Source of the DNA: Pseudomonas helleri
GTDB taxonomy: Bacteria > Pseudomonadota > Gammaproteobacteria > Pseudomonadales > Pseudomonadaceae
Direction of reading: 5' to 3'
NCBI RefSeq assembly: GCF_009600315.1
Contig: NZ_WIWC01000002.1
Location: 62,001 to 126,000 of the forward strand
DNA: 64,000 nt
Part shown: piece after piece, positions 7,365-15,492 of the stretch
How positions within the stretch are numbered: the stretch's first letter is position 1
How the letters are laid out: every line of letters starts with the position of its first letter
Notes under the pieces: generated by a model
The model's database searches: none
The model's input: the letters and a program-made list of their open reading frames with translations, nothing else
What the model was told of the DNA's origin: nothing
Program-made: the position numbers and the translations under genes

Positions 7365-9530
7365 ATGGCGGTTTCTCTATTTAGATCAAGCGGTGCACTG
7401 AACAGGTTACTGATGATCGGCAGCGGTCTGGCGCTGAGCCTGCACGTGCAGGGCGTTCAGGCTGCGGATATGGAAATTATGCAGCCCATTAATATCACGG
7501 CTCAACGTCAGAGCGAGGGCCGCGCCAGTACCCTGCGCTCCGGCGCCTCGCTGGAAGATTCGCCGCGCTCGGTCAGCATTATCACCGCCGAACAGATTGC
7601 TGAACGCCCCGGCCCCGGCGGCATTCAGAGCTTACTGGCGGAACTGCCCGGCATCGAGTTTGCCCGTTCGGGCGGGCTGGGCGGACAGTTGGTGATGCGC
7701 GGCTTCAACAGCAACGATGGCCGCTCGATACTGGCCATTGACGGCGATCGCTACCGGGGCCGCACCACCCTTGAATTCAATATGCTCGATCCCAATTCCA
7801 TCGAGCGGATTGAAGTGATTCGCGGCCCGGCATCGGCGCTGTACGGATCGGACGCGATGAACGGGGTGATCAATATCGTCACCCGGCGCTCCATGGTCGA
7901 TGTTGATCAGCCGTTCGAGCTGCAACCGCACATTCGCGCGCTGGAGTGGGGCAGCGGTTCCGAGATGTTCGGCGGGCGGGTGGAACTGGTCGGCGGTGGC
8001 AATGGTTTTGACGTGATGATCGGTGCACACCAGCGCGAGGCACAGGACTACAGCACTCCTATCGGCACGGTAGACAACAGCAGCTACCGCATGCGCGGGC
8101 TGGATTTCAATATCGGTTACAGCCCCACGCCACTGTCGCGCTGGGAATTGTCGGGCCGCTATGAAAACGTCACCTCCAATCGTGGCGGCGGTTTGGGCGC
8201 AGCGCCCGGCGCTGAGCTGCTGCAAGTCAGTGAGCGGCCGATCATCGAGCGTTATTTGCGTCTGGCCTATAGCGGCCAGGAGTTTGGCGCTTTTGCCGAC
8301 AGTCTGGACGCCAGCCTGTATGTGCGTGACTTCGAAACTGACATCTATCAGGTCAACAACAAGACTGCGGGTATCACCGCCAAGACTCATTTGAAGGTCT
8401 ACACCCCCACGGAAATTGGCGGCCATCTGACCGCGTTGAAAACCTTGGGCGATCACCAGTTGAGTTATGGCGGCGACTTTTATCTGGAAGACTTCGAGGG
8501 TCGTCTGAGCAACAACACCCGTTACGACAAAGGCACCGGCGTGCAACTGAGCGACAGCGGCTGGAACAAGATGGAGCGCGACACTTCACAAACCAGCATT
8601 GGCCTGTTCGCGACCGACACCTGGACCCTGAATGATCGCTGGGTGCTCAGTGGCGCGGTCCGCAGTGACTGGATCGAGTCGAAAATCGGCTCGGCATTGC
8701 CCACTGAAAGCCCGGCCCAAAGCGCGGCCTTCGATGACAGCCGGGTCAAGCGTTACCACGCCTATACCGGCAGTTTGGGTGCGGTCTACAAGCTCACGCC
8801 CAACTGGCATCTGTTCGGAAATTTCAGCCGCAGTTTCCGCGCACCGTCGGGTCAGGCAATGGTCTCCACCAGCGTCTCGGGCACCATCACCACGCTGCCT
8901 AATGCGGATCTGGATGATGAAACCAGCCTGACCACCGAGCTGGGCGTGCGCTGGTACGGCCTTGATAGCCACATGAGCCTGACCGCCTATCAAAGCGATT
9001 ACGACAACCTGATTGCGCTGGTGGTGCTCGACAAGGATTTGCGTCAGCAGCAGAACATCAGCAAGGCACAAATGCGCGGCCTTGAGCTGGAAGGCAAGGT
9101 GGGTCTGGATGACCGCTGGAGCATGAACTACGCCGCCACCTACACCCGTGGCACCGACAAATCATCGGGCGAGCCGCTGCCCAACATCGCCCCGCTGACG
9201 GGCCGGCTGTCGCTGCGCTATCAGCAAGATGACTGGTACGGCGAGGCTGCGGTGCGCGCTTACAAAGGCAAGACCCGCATCGACAAAACCCAGGAGCGGG
9301 CCAGCGCCAGCTACGCCATGGTCGATGCGTATGCCGGGATGAACCTGGGCCGTGTACTGGGCAGCGGTTGGGAGGACTGGCAAGTGACCGTCGGGGTGGA
9401 AAACCTGTTCAACAAGGTCGGGCGCAACCCCATAGTGGCGCAAGACATCAACTATTCGGACAACCTGGTGGGTAACAGCCTGGTTGAGCCGGGCCGCAGT
9501 GCGGTCATCAAGCTCACGGTGAATTACTGA
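7365..9530 (+). CDS. TonB-dependent outer-membrane receptor
   Basis: Outer-membrane receptor that imports a scarce metal complex or cofactor using TonB energy. The 721-residue product has a signal peptide ending at VQA (about residue 33). The N-terminal plug domain shows SVSIITAEQIAERPGPGGIQSLL, RGFNSNDGR and IERIEVIRGPASALYGSDAMNGVINIVTRR, and a 22-strand barrel follows. It ends in an aromatic residue (VIKLTVNY), as outer-membrane porins do. The plug resembles heme/catecholate-type receptors, but the substrate cannot be read from sequence. The ATG at 7365 is preferred (GAGG 6 nt upstream) over the ATG at 7353. It is the first gene of an operon: its stop overlaps the start of the binding-protein gene (TGATG). 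Confidence 0.93.
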   Translation: MAVSLFRSSGALNRLLMIGSGLALSLHVQGVQAADMEIMQPINITAQRQSEGRASTLRSGASLEDSPRSVSIITAEQIAERPGPGGIQSLLAELPGIEFARSGGLGGQLVMRGFNSNDGRSILAIDGDRYRGRTTLEFNMLDPNSIERIEVIRGPASALYGSDAMNGVINIVTRRSMVDVDQPFELQPHIRALEWGSGSEMFGGRVELVGGGNGFDVMIGAHQREAQDYSTPIGTVDNSSYRMRGLDFNIGYSPTPLSRWELSGRYENVTSNRGGGLGAAPGAELLQVSERPIIERYLRLAYSGQEFGAFADSLDASLYVRDFETDIYQVNNKTAGITAKTHLKVYTPTEIGGHLTALKTLGDHQLSYGGDFYLEDFEGRLSNNTRYDKGTGVQLSDSGWNKMERDTSQTSIGLFATDTWTLNDRWVLSGAVRSDWIESKIGSALPTESPAQSAAFDDSRVKRYHAYTGSLGAVYKLTPNWHLFGNFSRSFRAPSGQAMVSTSVSGTITTLPNADLDDETSLTTELGVRWYGLDSHMSLTAYQSDYDNLIALVVLDKDLRQQQNISKAQMRGLELEGKVGLDDRWSMNYAATYTRGTDKSSGEPLPNIAPLTGRLSLRYQQDDWYGEAAVRAYKGKTRIDKTQERASASYAMVDAYAGMNLGRVLGSGWEDWQVTVGVENLFNKVGRNPIVAQDINYSDNLVGNSLVEPGRSAVIKLTVNY

Positions 9531-10594
9531 TGAACGTTCGTGCAGTGTTAATCGCCTGCCTGCTGGCGACCCCGGTGGCCGCGCAGACGCTGGAAGATCA
9601 AACCGGGCGTCAGGTGCAAATCCCCGATCACGTGCAGCGCGTGGTCACGTTGCCGATTCCGCTGGCAAGCATGCTGATGGCCATTGATGGCGGCCCGCAG
9701 CGGCTGGCGGGCATGCATCCCGGCAGTCGAGCCGATTTCGATTACGGCTTGCTCGGGCATATTTATCCACAGGCCCGGCAAACCCCGGACGATATGGTCG
9801 GTGAAGGCTTTGTGCCAAATGTCGAAGCGTTGGCCAGTGGCGAAGCGGATCTGGTGGTGCAGTGGGGCGATCGCAGTGAGTCGATCGTCAAACCGATCAG
9901 CGCATTGGGCATTCCGGTGATCACTGTGCGCTATGGCGACAGCATGCTGGCCGCCGGCTGGTTGCGGCTGCTGGGTTCGGCCCTGGGCAAAGCCGAGCGC
10001 GGGGACGCCCTGGCCAACTGGTTTGAGCAGCGCATGGCACAGATTGCCCGGCGCGGCGCGGCCATCCCGCTCGCTGAGCGGCCACGGGCGCTGTACCTGT
10101 ACCGGGCGCAAGCCGGGCTGCAAGTGTCGGGCAAAGGATCGAGCATGGACGGCGACATCGTCCGCGCTGGCGGGGTCAACGTGGCGGCTGATGTGCCGGG
10201 CTTTGCCACGGTGAATGCCGAGCAGTTGTTGGCCTGGGACCCTGAAGTGATTCTGCTGAACAACTTTGAGCCCGAGCTGAACCCTGACGTTATCTATCAA
10301 GACCCGCGTCTGGCCAGCCTGTCGGCGGTGCGCAACAAGCGTGTCTATCAATACCCCCACGGTGGTTTTCGCTGGGACCCGCCCAGTCAGGAAACCCCGC
10401 TGGCAGTCGATTGGCTGTTCAGCGTGTTGCACCCGGCCAAAGCTGAGCCGGGCCTGCGTCAGCGGGTGCGGGACACTTATCAACGGCTCTACCAATACAG
10501 CCTGAGCGATGAAGAGCTGGATCAGTTGCTCAAACTCAAGACCAACGGAGCGAGCGCCGATTACCTGCGCCTGTTCAGCGAGGGCGGCGCATGA
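9530..10594 (+). CDS. Periplasmic substrate-binding protein of an Fe/cobalamin-type ABC importer
   Basis: A 354-residue class III (BtuF/FecB-like) periplasmic binding protein. It starts with a short signal peptide (cleavage after VAA, about residue 18). The mature part opens with LEDQTGRQVQIPDHVQRVVTLP, the standard first strand of this family, followed by NVEALASGEADLVVQWG and LLAWDPEVILLNN. It should hand the ligand released by the TonB receptor to the membrane permease. Ligand identity (ferric siderophore, heme, cobalamin or another metal chelate) is open. It overlaps its neighbours by 1 nt upstream and 4 nt downstream (ATGA), indicating coupled translation. Confidence 0.9.
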   Translation: MNVRAVLIACLLATPVAAQTLEDQTGRQVQIPDHVQRVVTLPIPLASMLMAIDGGPQRLAGMHPGSRADFDYGLLGHIYPQARQTPDDMVGEGFVPNVEALASGEADLVVQWGDRSESIVKPISALGIPVITVRYGDSMLAAGWLRLLGSALGKAERGDALANWFEQRMAQIARRGAAIPLAERPRALYLYRAQAGLQVSGKGSSMDGDIVRAGGVNVAADVPGFATVNAEQLLAWDPEVILLNNFEPELNPDVIYQDPRLASLSAVRNKRVYQYPHGGFRWDPPSQETPLAVDWLFSVLHPAKAEPGLRQRVRDTYQRLYQYSLSDEELDQLLKLKTNGASADYLRLFSEGGA

Positions 10595-11604
10595 TCCGCC
10601 GATTCAGCCCGCTATGGTTGGCTTTGGGCACGCTGCTGTTGGCGTTGTTTTGCCTTGGGGCCGGGCGCTATGCGGTGTCCCCGCAGCATGTGTTAAGCAT
10701 TCTGCTGGGGCCGTGGTTCAGCGACGGTGCGGCGATCACGCCGCTGGAACGCAGTGTGGTGGAAGGCATCCGCCTGCCACGGGTGTTACTCGCCGCTTTT
10801 GTCGGGGCCGGGTTGGCGGGGGCGGGCGCGGCGTTGCAAAGCTTGCTGCGTAACCCGCTGGCCGAGCCGCAGTTGCTCGGTGTGTCATCGGGCGCGGCAT
10901 TTGGCGGCGTGCTGGCTTTCTTGCTGGTGGGCGATGGCTGGCCGGTGGTGGCCGGGGCCTTTGTATTCGGCATGCTGGCGCTGGTCATGGTGTTCTGGCT
11001 GGCCACGGGTGCCAGTCGTCAGCCCAGCAATAGCGTGCTGCTGGTGCTGGCCGGGATTGTGGTCAGCGCCGTGTTTGCCGCTGGCGTCTCGCTGACCAAA
11101 TTACTGGCTGACCCGCAAAACCAGCTGCCGGCCATTGTGTTCTGGTTGATGGGCAGCCTGTCGGCCGCCGACAGCGGCAAGTTGATCCTGGCAGTGCCGG
11201 TGATTGGCAGCAGTTTGCTGTTGCTGTGGAGTTTGCGCTTCTCGCTGATGGCCTTGGCGGTGGGCGAAGAAGACGCCCGCAGTCTGGGGATCAAAGTGGG
11301 CCGGGTGCGCTTGCTGACCTTGCTCGCCGTGGGACTGATCGCTGCTTGCAGCGTGGCGTTGTGCGGCATCGTCGGCTGGGTCGGGTTGGTGGTGCCGCAT
11401 CTGGTGCGCCTGTTGCTGGGCAGCGGGCACCGCACCTTTATGCTCAATTGCATGCTCGGCGGCGCGGCGTATTTGATTGCCGTCGACACCTTGGCCCGCA
11501 GTGTCAGCGCGCTGGAAATTCCCTTGGGTGTGTTGACCGCGCTGCTGGGCGCGCCGCTCTTCGCGATTCTGGTGCGTCGTTTAGGGAGAAGTGTGAATGG
11601 CTGA
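10591..11604 (+). CDS. FecCD-family ABC transporter permease
   Basis: Inner-membrane permease, 337 residues with about ten hydrophobic segments, of the BtuC/FecCD/FhuB family that imports iron complexes or vitamin B12. Diagnostic stretches are RLPRVLLAAFVGAGLAGAGA and LQSLLRNPLAEPQLLGVSSGA (the conserved RNPLA-P-LG-SSGA block), and later GIVGWVGLVVPHLVRLLLGSGHR. Only one permease gene is present, so it should work as a homodimer. The start overlaps the preceding stop (ATGA), and its 3' end overlaps the ATPase gene by 8 nt. Confidence 0.94.
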   Translation: MIRRFSPLWLALGTLLLALFCLGAGRYAVSPQHVLSILLGPWFSDGAAITPLERSVVEGIRLPRVLLAAFVGAGLAGAGAALQSLLRNPLAEPQLLGVSSGAAFGGVLAFLLVGDGWPVVAGAFVFGMLALVMVFWLATGASRQPSNSVLLVLAGIVVSAVFAAGVSLTKLLADPQNQLPAIVFWLMGSLSAADSGKLILAVPVIGSSLLLLWSLRFSLMALAVGEEDARSLGIKVGRVRLLTLLAVGLIAACSVALCGIVGWVGLVVPHLVRLLLGSGHRTFMLNCMLGGAAYLIAVDTLARSVSALEIPLGVLTALLGAPLFAILVRRLGRSVNG

Positions 11605-12424
11605 CTTACCAGCGTTGAGCGTTCACGAATTGGCGCAGGGCTATGGCACGCGCCAGCTATTCACAGGCCTGAGTTTTGAACTGCCTCGTGGCGCGTTGTG
11701 CACCTTGCTCGGCCCCAATGGCATTGGTAAATCCAGCCTGTTGCGGCTGGTGGCGGGCACGGCAAAACCGGCCGCAGGCACCGTCAAACATCACGGGCAG
11801 CTGGGTTTTGTGCCGCAGGAAGTGACCCCCGGCTTGCCGTTGAGTGCGCGGGAAATGGTGCTGCTGGGCCGTGCCCGCAATGTGAAGCTGTTTGGTGCCC
11901 CTTCGCGCAGCGACTACGTAGCGGCCGACCGCGCACTGGAGCGGGTCAACGCCTTGCACCTGGTGGGTCGCAACTACGTGCAGTTGTCCGGCGGCGAACG
12001 CCAGTTGGTGCTCATGGCCCGGGCGTTGGCCTGCGAAGCCGACGTGCTGTTGCTCGACGAACCGACGGCGGCGATGGACTGGCACAACCAGGCCTTGATC
12101 CTGCGCTTGCTCAAGGAACTGACAGAAGAAGGCATGACCGTGCTGATGAGCACCCATGTGCCGCAACACGCCCTCGAATTTGCCAGCCATGCCTTGCTCT
12201 TGCATGGCGGCAGCGAATACCAGTTCGGCCCTCCCGACACGGTGATGACCGAACACGCGCTTTCACGTCTTTACCGCATCCCGGTGCGTTGTCTGGCCCT
12301 CAATAATGCGAAGGGCCATTGCACAGCGGTGCCGGTTTTTTCACAGACAGACACAGGAGCCCCTAATGGCTACTCCCAAGATCCTGCACCTGCGCTCAGT
12401 GGCACACGAAGAGTCGAGCTTTGA
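11597..12424 (+). CDS. ABC transporter ATP-binding protein (Fe/cobalamin type)
   Basis: Cytoplasmic ATPase that powers the neighbouring importer. The Walker A motif GPNGIGKSS is at residues 39-47, a Q-loop at GFVPQE, the signature LSGGERQLV, Walker B VLLLDEPTA and the H-loop STH. The length of 275 is normal, but the last 19 codons run through the start of the next gene. The C-terminal tail after RLYRIPVRCLALNNAKGHCTAVPVF is low in conserved features and may be dispensable. Translation is coupled to the permease by the 8-nt overlap. Confidence 0.93.
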   Translation: MADLPALSVHELAQGYGTRQLFTGLSFELPRGALCTLLGPNGIGKSSLLRLVAGTAKPAAGTVKHHGQLGFVPQEVTPGLPLSAREMVLLGRARNVKLFGAPSRSDYVAADRALERVNALHLVGRNYVQLSGGERQLVLMARALACEADVLLLDEPTAAMDWHNQALILRLLKELTEEGMTVLMSTHVPQHALEFASHALLLHGGSEYQFGPPDTVMTEHALSRLYRIPVRCLALNNAKGHCTAVPVFSQTDTGAPNGYSQDPAPALSGTRRVEL

Positions 12425-13004
12425 CCGTACGGTGATTGCGCGCGGTTATGAGTCGTTGAGCGTGCGTGAGCTGGACGCCGCCACACTGGCCCGCCGCAGC
12501 GCCATTCTGGTTGAGGCGCACATTGATCAGTGCGCGTTGCTGGCGCTTAAGCCGGCCCTTGAAGCACACCTCGATCAGGGCGGCACGCTGGTGTTCAACG
12601 GTCATTTGACCTATGGCCTGCTCGACGGCCTTGAGCTGTTTCAAGTGGCGACAGAGCGTCGGGTCAAAGACCTGCAAGTGATCCGCGTTAACCCGCATCC
12701 GGTGTTCGACGGCGTGGACTGCCCTGACCTCAGTTTTCGCAAAGGGGTCAGTGGTTTTTATGGTCGCGGTGCCAATCCGGCCCCTGAGGGAGCGGTGATT
12801 CTGCATCGGCTTCACGCTGAAGATTTACCGGTGGACTGGCTGTGGCAGCGTCCCGGTGGTGGGCAAGTGTTGATGCATGGCGGTAATACGATGTGGATGT
12901 ACCAGAACGACCCCACCAGTGCTGCGCGCATTGTCCCGCAATTGCTCGACTGGCTTGAGGCTAGTTGCCCTGTTCCACCTGCTTATCAACGAGGAGCCCG
13001 CTAA
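12366..13004 (+). CDS. Unknown protein, ThuA/GATase1-like fold suspected, first of a paralog pair
   Basis: A soluble 212-residue protein without signal peptide. It has a Rossmann-like layout: a strand (KILHLRSVA), then LVEAHIDQCALLALKPALEAHLDQGGTLVFNGH, which resembles the strand-loop region of ThuA or class-I glutamine-amidotransferase-like proteins. No nucleophile Cys is present at the usual elbow. The C terminus contains GGGQVLMHGGNTMWMY. Its length and segment order match the next gene, suggesting tandem duplication. AGGAG is 6 nt before the ATG, so the start is firm although it lies 59 nt inside the ATPase gene. Being in the importer operon suggests a role in using or releasing the imported ligand; that is inference. 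Confidence 0.7.
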   Translation: MATPKILHLRSVAHEESSFDRTVIARGYESLSVRELDAATLARRSAILVEAHIDQCALLALKPALEAHLDQGGTLVFNGHLTYGLLDGLELFQVATERRVKDLQVIRVNPHPVFDGVDCPDLSFRKGVSGFYGRGANPAPEGAVILHRLHAEDLPVDWLWQRPGGGQVLMHGGNTMWMYQNDPTSAARIVPQLLDWLEASCPVPPAYQRGAR

Positions 13005-13642
13005 TGCGCATTGCCTTTATTGACGGTGGCACCTACTACCACCACGCCACTTACCATGATCCGCAGTGGCAGCACTGCTTTGACGGCAATATCTATGTGC
13101 GCGATTTGCCCACGGCAGACCTGTCCGGCTATGACTGCTTGTACATCGCCAGCCGTCAGGACCCGGCCGAGCTGCAAAAAGCCCAAGCGGCGATTCAGGC
13201 ATTTTTGGCGGCTGGGAAAATGGTCGTGGCCCTGGGCGAAAGCCACGCCTTGCCATGGATTGAAAGCGTGGACTGGACCACGGGCGAGACAAATTTCTGG
13301 TGGTGGCTGACCCCCGGCGCCGACTCCGGATTGCGTCAGGTCAATCCTGACCACGGCTTGTTCAGTTACCTGACCTTGCAGGATGCGACGTGGCACCGGC
13401 ATGGCACGCTGGCCGTGCCCAACGGCGCCGAGAGTTTGATTGATGCCGTTGAAGGCGGGTCGGTGCTGTATGACGACCGGGTGTCTACGGCGGGTCGTTT
13501 GTTGGTCAGCACCCTCGACCCGTGCTACCACCACGGCAGCTATTTCATGCCAGCGACGACGCGTTTTCTGCGCGGTTTTATCCCGTGGCTCAAGGCGGGT
13601 GCGCCGACTAAAAATCAAGGACTGGATGCGCCTGTTCAATAG
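13004..13642 (+). CDS. Unknown protein, ThuA/GATase1-like fold suspected, second of a paralog pair
   Basis: A soluble 212-residue protein, the same length as its upstream neighbour and similar in layout. MRIAFIDGGTYYHHATYHD opens it; YDCLYIASRQDPAELQKAQAAI, then AFLAAGKMVVALGESHALPW, matches the neighbour's central strand-helix-strand. GRLLVSTLDPCYHHGSYF near the C terminus is rich in His and could bind metal. There is no signal peptide, so it works in the cytosol. GAGGAG precedes the start, which overlaps the previous stop (TAATG). It is the last gene of the TonB/ABC operon. The function is not known to me; processing or sensing of the imported compound is a hypothesis. Confidence 0.7.
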   Translation: MRIAFIDGGTYYHHATYHDPQWQHCFDGNIYVRDLPTADLSGYDCLYIASRQDPAELQKAQAAIQAFLAAGKMVVALGESHALPWIESVDWTTGETNFWWWLTPGADSGLRQVNPDHGLFSYLTLQDATWHRHGTLAVPNGAESLIDAVEGGSVLYDDRVSTAGRLLVSTLDPCYHHGSYFMPATTRFLRGFIPWLKAGAPTKNQGLDAPVQ

Positions 13643-13686
13643 CCTCGCGCACCACTACCATGCCCTCACGTTTATGGAGGCTGATG

Positions 13687-14508
13687 ATGGGTAAATTAGC
13701 GGTAGTGTGTGCAGTGGGCGCTGGTTTGTTGTTGGGCGGTTGCCAGGCGGTGAACACCACCAGTGGTGGCGCGGTGGGTGTCGAGCGCAAGCAATACATG
13801 TTCAGCATGCTGTCGAGTCAGCAGGTTGACCAAATGTATGCGCAGTCGTACCAGCAGACGGTCAGCGAGGCGAGCACCAAAGGTGAACTGGATAAAACCA
13901 GTGCCAACGCTCAGCGCCTGCAAGCCATTGCCAATCGACTGATTGCCCAGGCACCAGCGTTTCGCCCGGATGCGGCGCAATGGAATTGGGAAGTCAATCT
14001 GATCAAGAGCGATGAACTCAACGCCAACTGCGGGCCGGGCGGCAAGATCATCTTCTACAGCGGGATCATTGATCAGCTCAAGTTGAGTGACGATGAGATT
14101 GCCGCAGTGATGGGCCATGAGATTGCCCACGCCTTGCGTGAGCACGGGCGTGAATCCATGTCCAAAGCGTACGGGATCGAGATTGCCAAACAGGGAGCCG
14201 GGGCGTTGTTGGGGTTAGGGCAGGACAGCCTGCAACTGGCCGACACGGTGGTGAACTACAGCCTGACGTTACCCAATAGCCGCAGCAACGAGAACGAAGC
14301 GGATTTGATCGGTCTGGAATTGGCGGCGCGTGCGGGATACAACCCGAATGCGGCGATTACGCTGTGGCAGAAGATGGGTCAGGTGTCGCAGAGCGCGCCA
14401 CCTGAATTCATGAGCACTCACCCGGCTTCGACAAGCCGGATTGCGGCGCTGGAAGCGGCGATTCCCAAGGTTATGCCGCTTTATCAGCAAGCGCCCAAGA
14501 CCCAGTAA
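13687..14508 (+). CDS. M48-family metalloprotease, lipoprotein
   Basis: Zinc endopeptidase of the Ste24p-like M48 family, related to E. coli LoiP/YcaL, probably acting in the periplasm on envelope proteins. The signal peptide ends in the lipobox LLGGC (Cys at residue 19). The zinc site HEIAH lies near residue 143. The third zinc ligand region is NENEADLIGLELAARAGY, and the typical STHPASTSRI ends the domain. The ATG at 13687 is chosen because GGAGG ends 6 nt before it. It lies 44 nt after the paralog pair and could be co-transcribed, but its conserved envelope role suggests independence. Confidence 0.9.
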   Translation: MGKLAVVCAVGAGLLLGGCQAVNTTSGGAVGVERKQYMFSMLSSQQVDQMYAQSYQQTVSEASTKGELDKTSANAQRLQAIANRLIAQAPAFRPDAAQWNWEVNLIKSDELNANCGPGGKIIFYSGIIDQLKLSDDEIAAVMGHEIAHALREHGRESMSKAYGIEIAKQGAGALLGLGQDSLQLADTVVNYSLTLPNSRSNENEADLIGLELAARAGYNPNAAITLWQKMGQVSQSAPPEFMSTHPASTSRIAALEAAIPKVMPLYQQAPKTQ

Positions 14509-14513
14509 CGGCT

Positions 14514-14626
14514 GGCCCTCACCCCAACCCTCTCCCAAAGGGAGAGGGGGCAGATGTGTGGCGTTGCGCAGATCTGCTTTTGCTTTTAGTCCCCTCTCCC
14601 TCTGGGAGAGGGCTAGGGTGAGGGTA
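14514..14626. repeat. Inverted doublet of a second palindromic repeat family
   Basis: The left arm CCCTCACCCCAACCCTCTCC and the inverse of the right arm (CCCTCACCCTAGCCCTCTCC) are near copies. Each contains its own inner palindrome, CTCTCCCAAAGGGAGAG or CTCCCTCTGGGAGAG. The sequence is unlike the REP doublets elsewhere in the window, so it is a different family. Confidence 0.75.
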
Positions 14627-14645
14627 GCGGGTAAGTGTGTAGCGT

Positions 14646-15233
14646 TTAAACCCAGCCGCTGATCACCATCGCCTTGTACACCGCCACCACCGCCAGCACA
14701 AAGAACGCCGTCGCGGCCAAACGGCGGATCAACGTCAGCGGCAGTTTGTCGGCCGCAAAGTTTCCGGCAATCACTACCGGCACGTTGGCAATCAACATAC
14801 CCACGGTGGTGCCGATGATCACCAGCCACAAGTCCGGGTACTGCGCGGCCAGCATCACCGTCGCCACCTGAGTCTTGTCACCAATTTCAGCAATGAAAAA
14901 CGTAATCAGGGTCGTCACAAAAGGGCCGTACTTGCGCGCGGTACTGGCTTCGTCATCGTCCATTTTGTCCGGCACCAACGTCCACAAGGCGGTCGCGGTG
15001 AAGCTGGCAGCCAGAATCCAGTGCAGCATCGCATCGCTGAAGAATCCGCCGACCCAGGCACCTACGGCACCGGCCGCCGCGTGGTTGGCGAGGGTCGCCA
15101 CGACGATACCGGCAATGATCGGCCAAGGTTTGCGAAAACGCGCGGCAAGAATAAGCGCGAGCAGTTGCGTCTTGTCGCCGATTTCGGCCAAGGCAACGAT
15201 TGCAGTAGGAACAAGTAAGGAGTCGAGCATCAT
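14646..15233 (-). CDS. GDT1/TMEM165 (UPF0016) family metal exporter, probably Mn
   Basis: Inner-membrane cation exporter of 195 residues with six predicted helices in two homologous halves. Each half carries the family signature: ALAEIGDKTQLLAL near residue 15 and FIAEIGDKTQVATV in the second half. These acidic motifs form the cation path in the family, which exports Mn2+ or Ca2+ in exchange for H+. The upstream RNA matches a manganese riboswitch, which argues for Mn2+. The ATG at 15233 is preferred: GGAAA lies 8 nt before it. A longer frame upstream would run through the riboswitch and is rejected. Confidence 0.93.
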   Translation of the reverse strand: MMLDSLLVPTAIVALAEIGDKTQLLALILAARFRKPWPIIAGIVVATLANHAAAGAVGAWVGGFFSDAMLHWILAASFTATALWTLVPDKMDDDEASTARKYGPFVTTLITFFIAEIGDKTQVATVMLAAQYPDLWLVIIGTTVGMLIANVPVVIAGNFAADKLPLTLIRRLAATAFFVLAVVAVYKAMVISGWV

Positions 15234-15241
15234 CAGGTAAG

Positions 15242-15294
15242 TTTCCAGGGGCGGGTCGACACGGCTATGACACGTACAGCCTTCCCGCCCCGGG
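15242..15294 (-). promoter_or_regulatory. Hairpin over the ribosome-binding site, likely expression platform
   Basis: CCAGGGGCGGG (15245-15255) pairs with CCCGCCCCGGG (15284-15294) except for one position, with an inner GGCT/AGCC stem. The helix takes in the GG of the ribosome-binding site of the GDT1 gene, so it could block translation unless the riboswitch is bound. Confidence 0.5.
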
Positions 15295-15339
15295 TAAGGT
15301 GTTCGTGTCATAGGTCTTGTCAAACCCCGGTCCATCTGT

Positions 15340-15435
15340 GTGGACACCTGGGTCGCATGCACCATGGTCTGTTGACCAAGTATGTTGACGCATGCCGGAC
15401 GAGCGTGAGGCTCGTGGGAGACTACTCCCCTAGGA
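15340..15435 (-). ncRNA. yybP-ykoY manganese riboswitch
   Basis: Read on the minus strand, the leader begins with the hallmark GGGGAGTAG (15422-15430) and has a short GC stem (GAGCCTCACGCTC). Further on come GCGTCAACATACTTGGTCAAC and a CATGGTGCATGCGACCC segment. The GGGGAGUAG and GUCAACAUACU stretches are the conserved blocks I know from E. coli mntP/alx leaders. Its position upstream of a GDT1-family exporter fits. The RNA would turn on export when Mn2+ is high. The 3' boundary is approximate. Confidence 0.8.
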
Positions 15436-15492
15436 CGGAGCGGATTCTGCCTAGGCAAATCCGATCCGGCAAGCCCTTATTTTCGAAACATC

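Noticed and set aside
7632..8546. Open frame of about 300 codons antisense to the TonB receptor
   Set aside because: Shadow frame of a GC-rich gene; low-complexity His/Ala/Gln-rich translation and no start signal.
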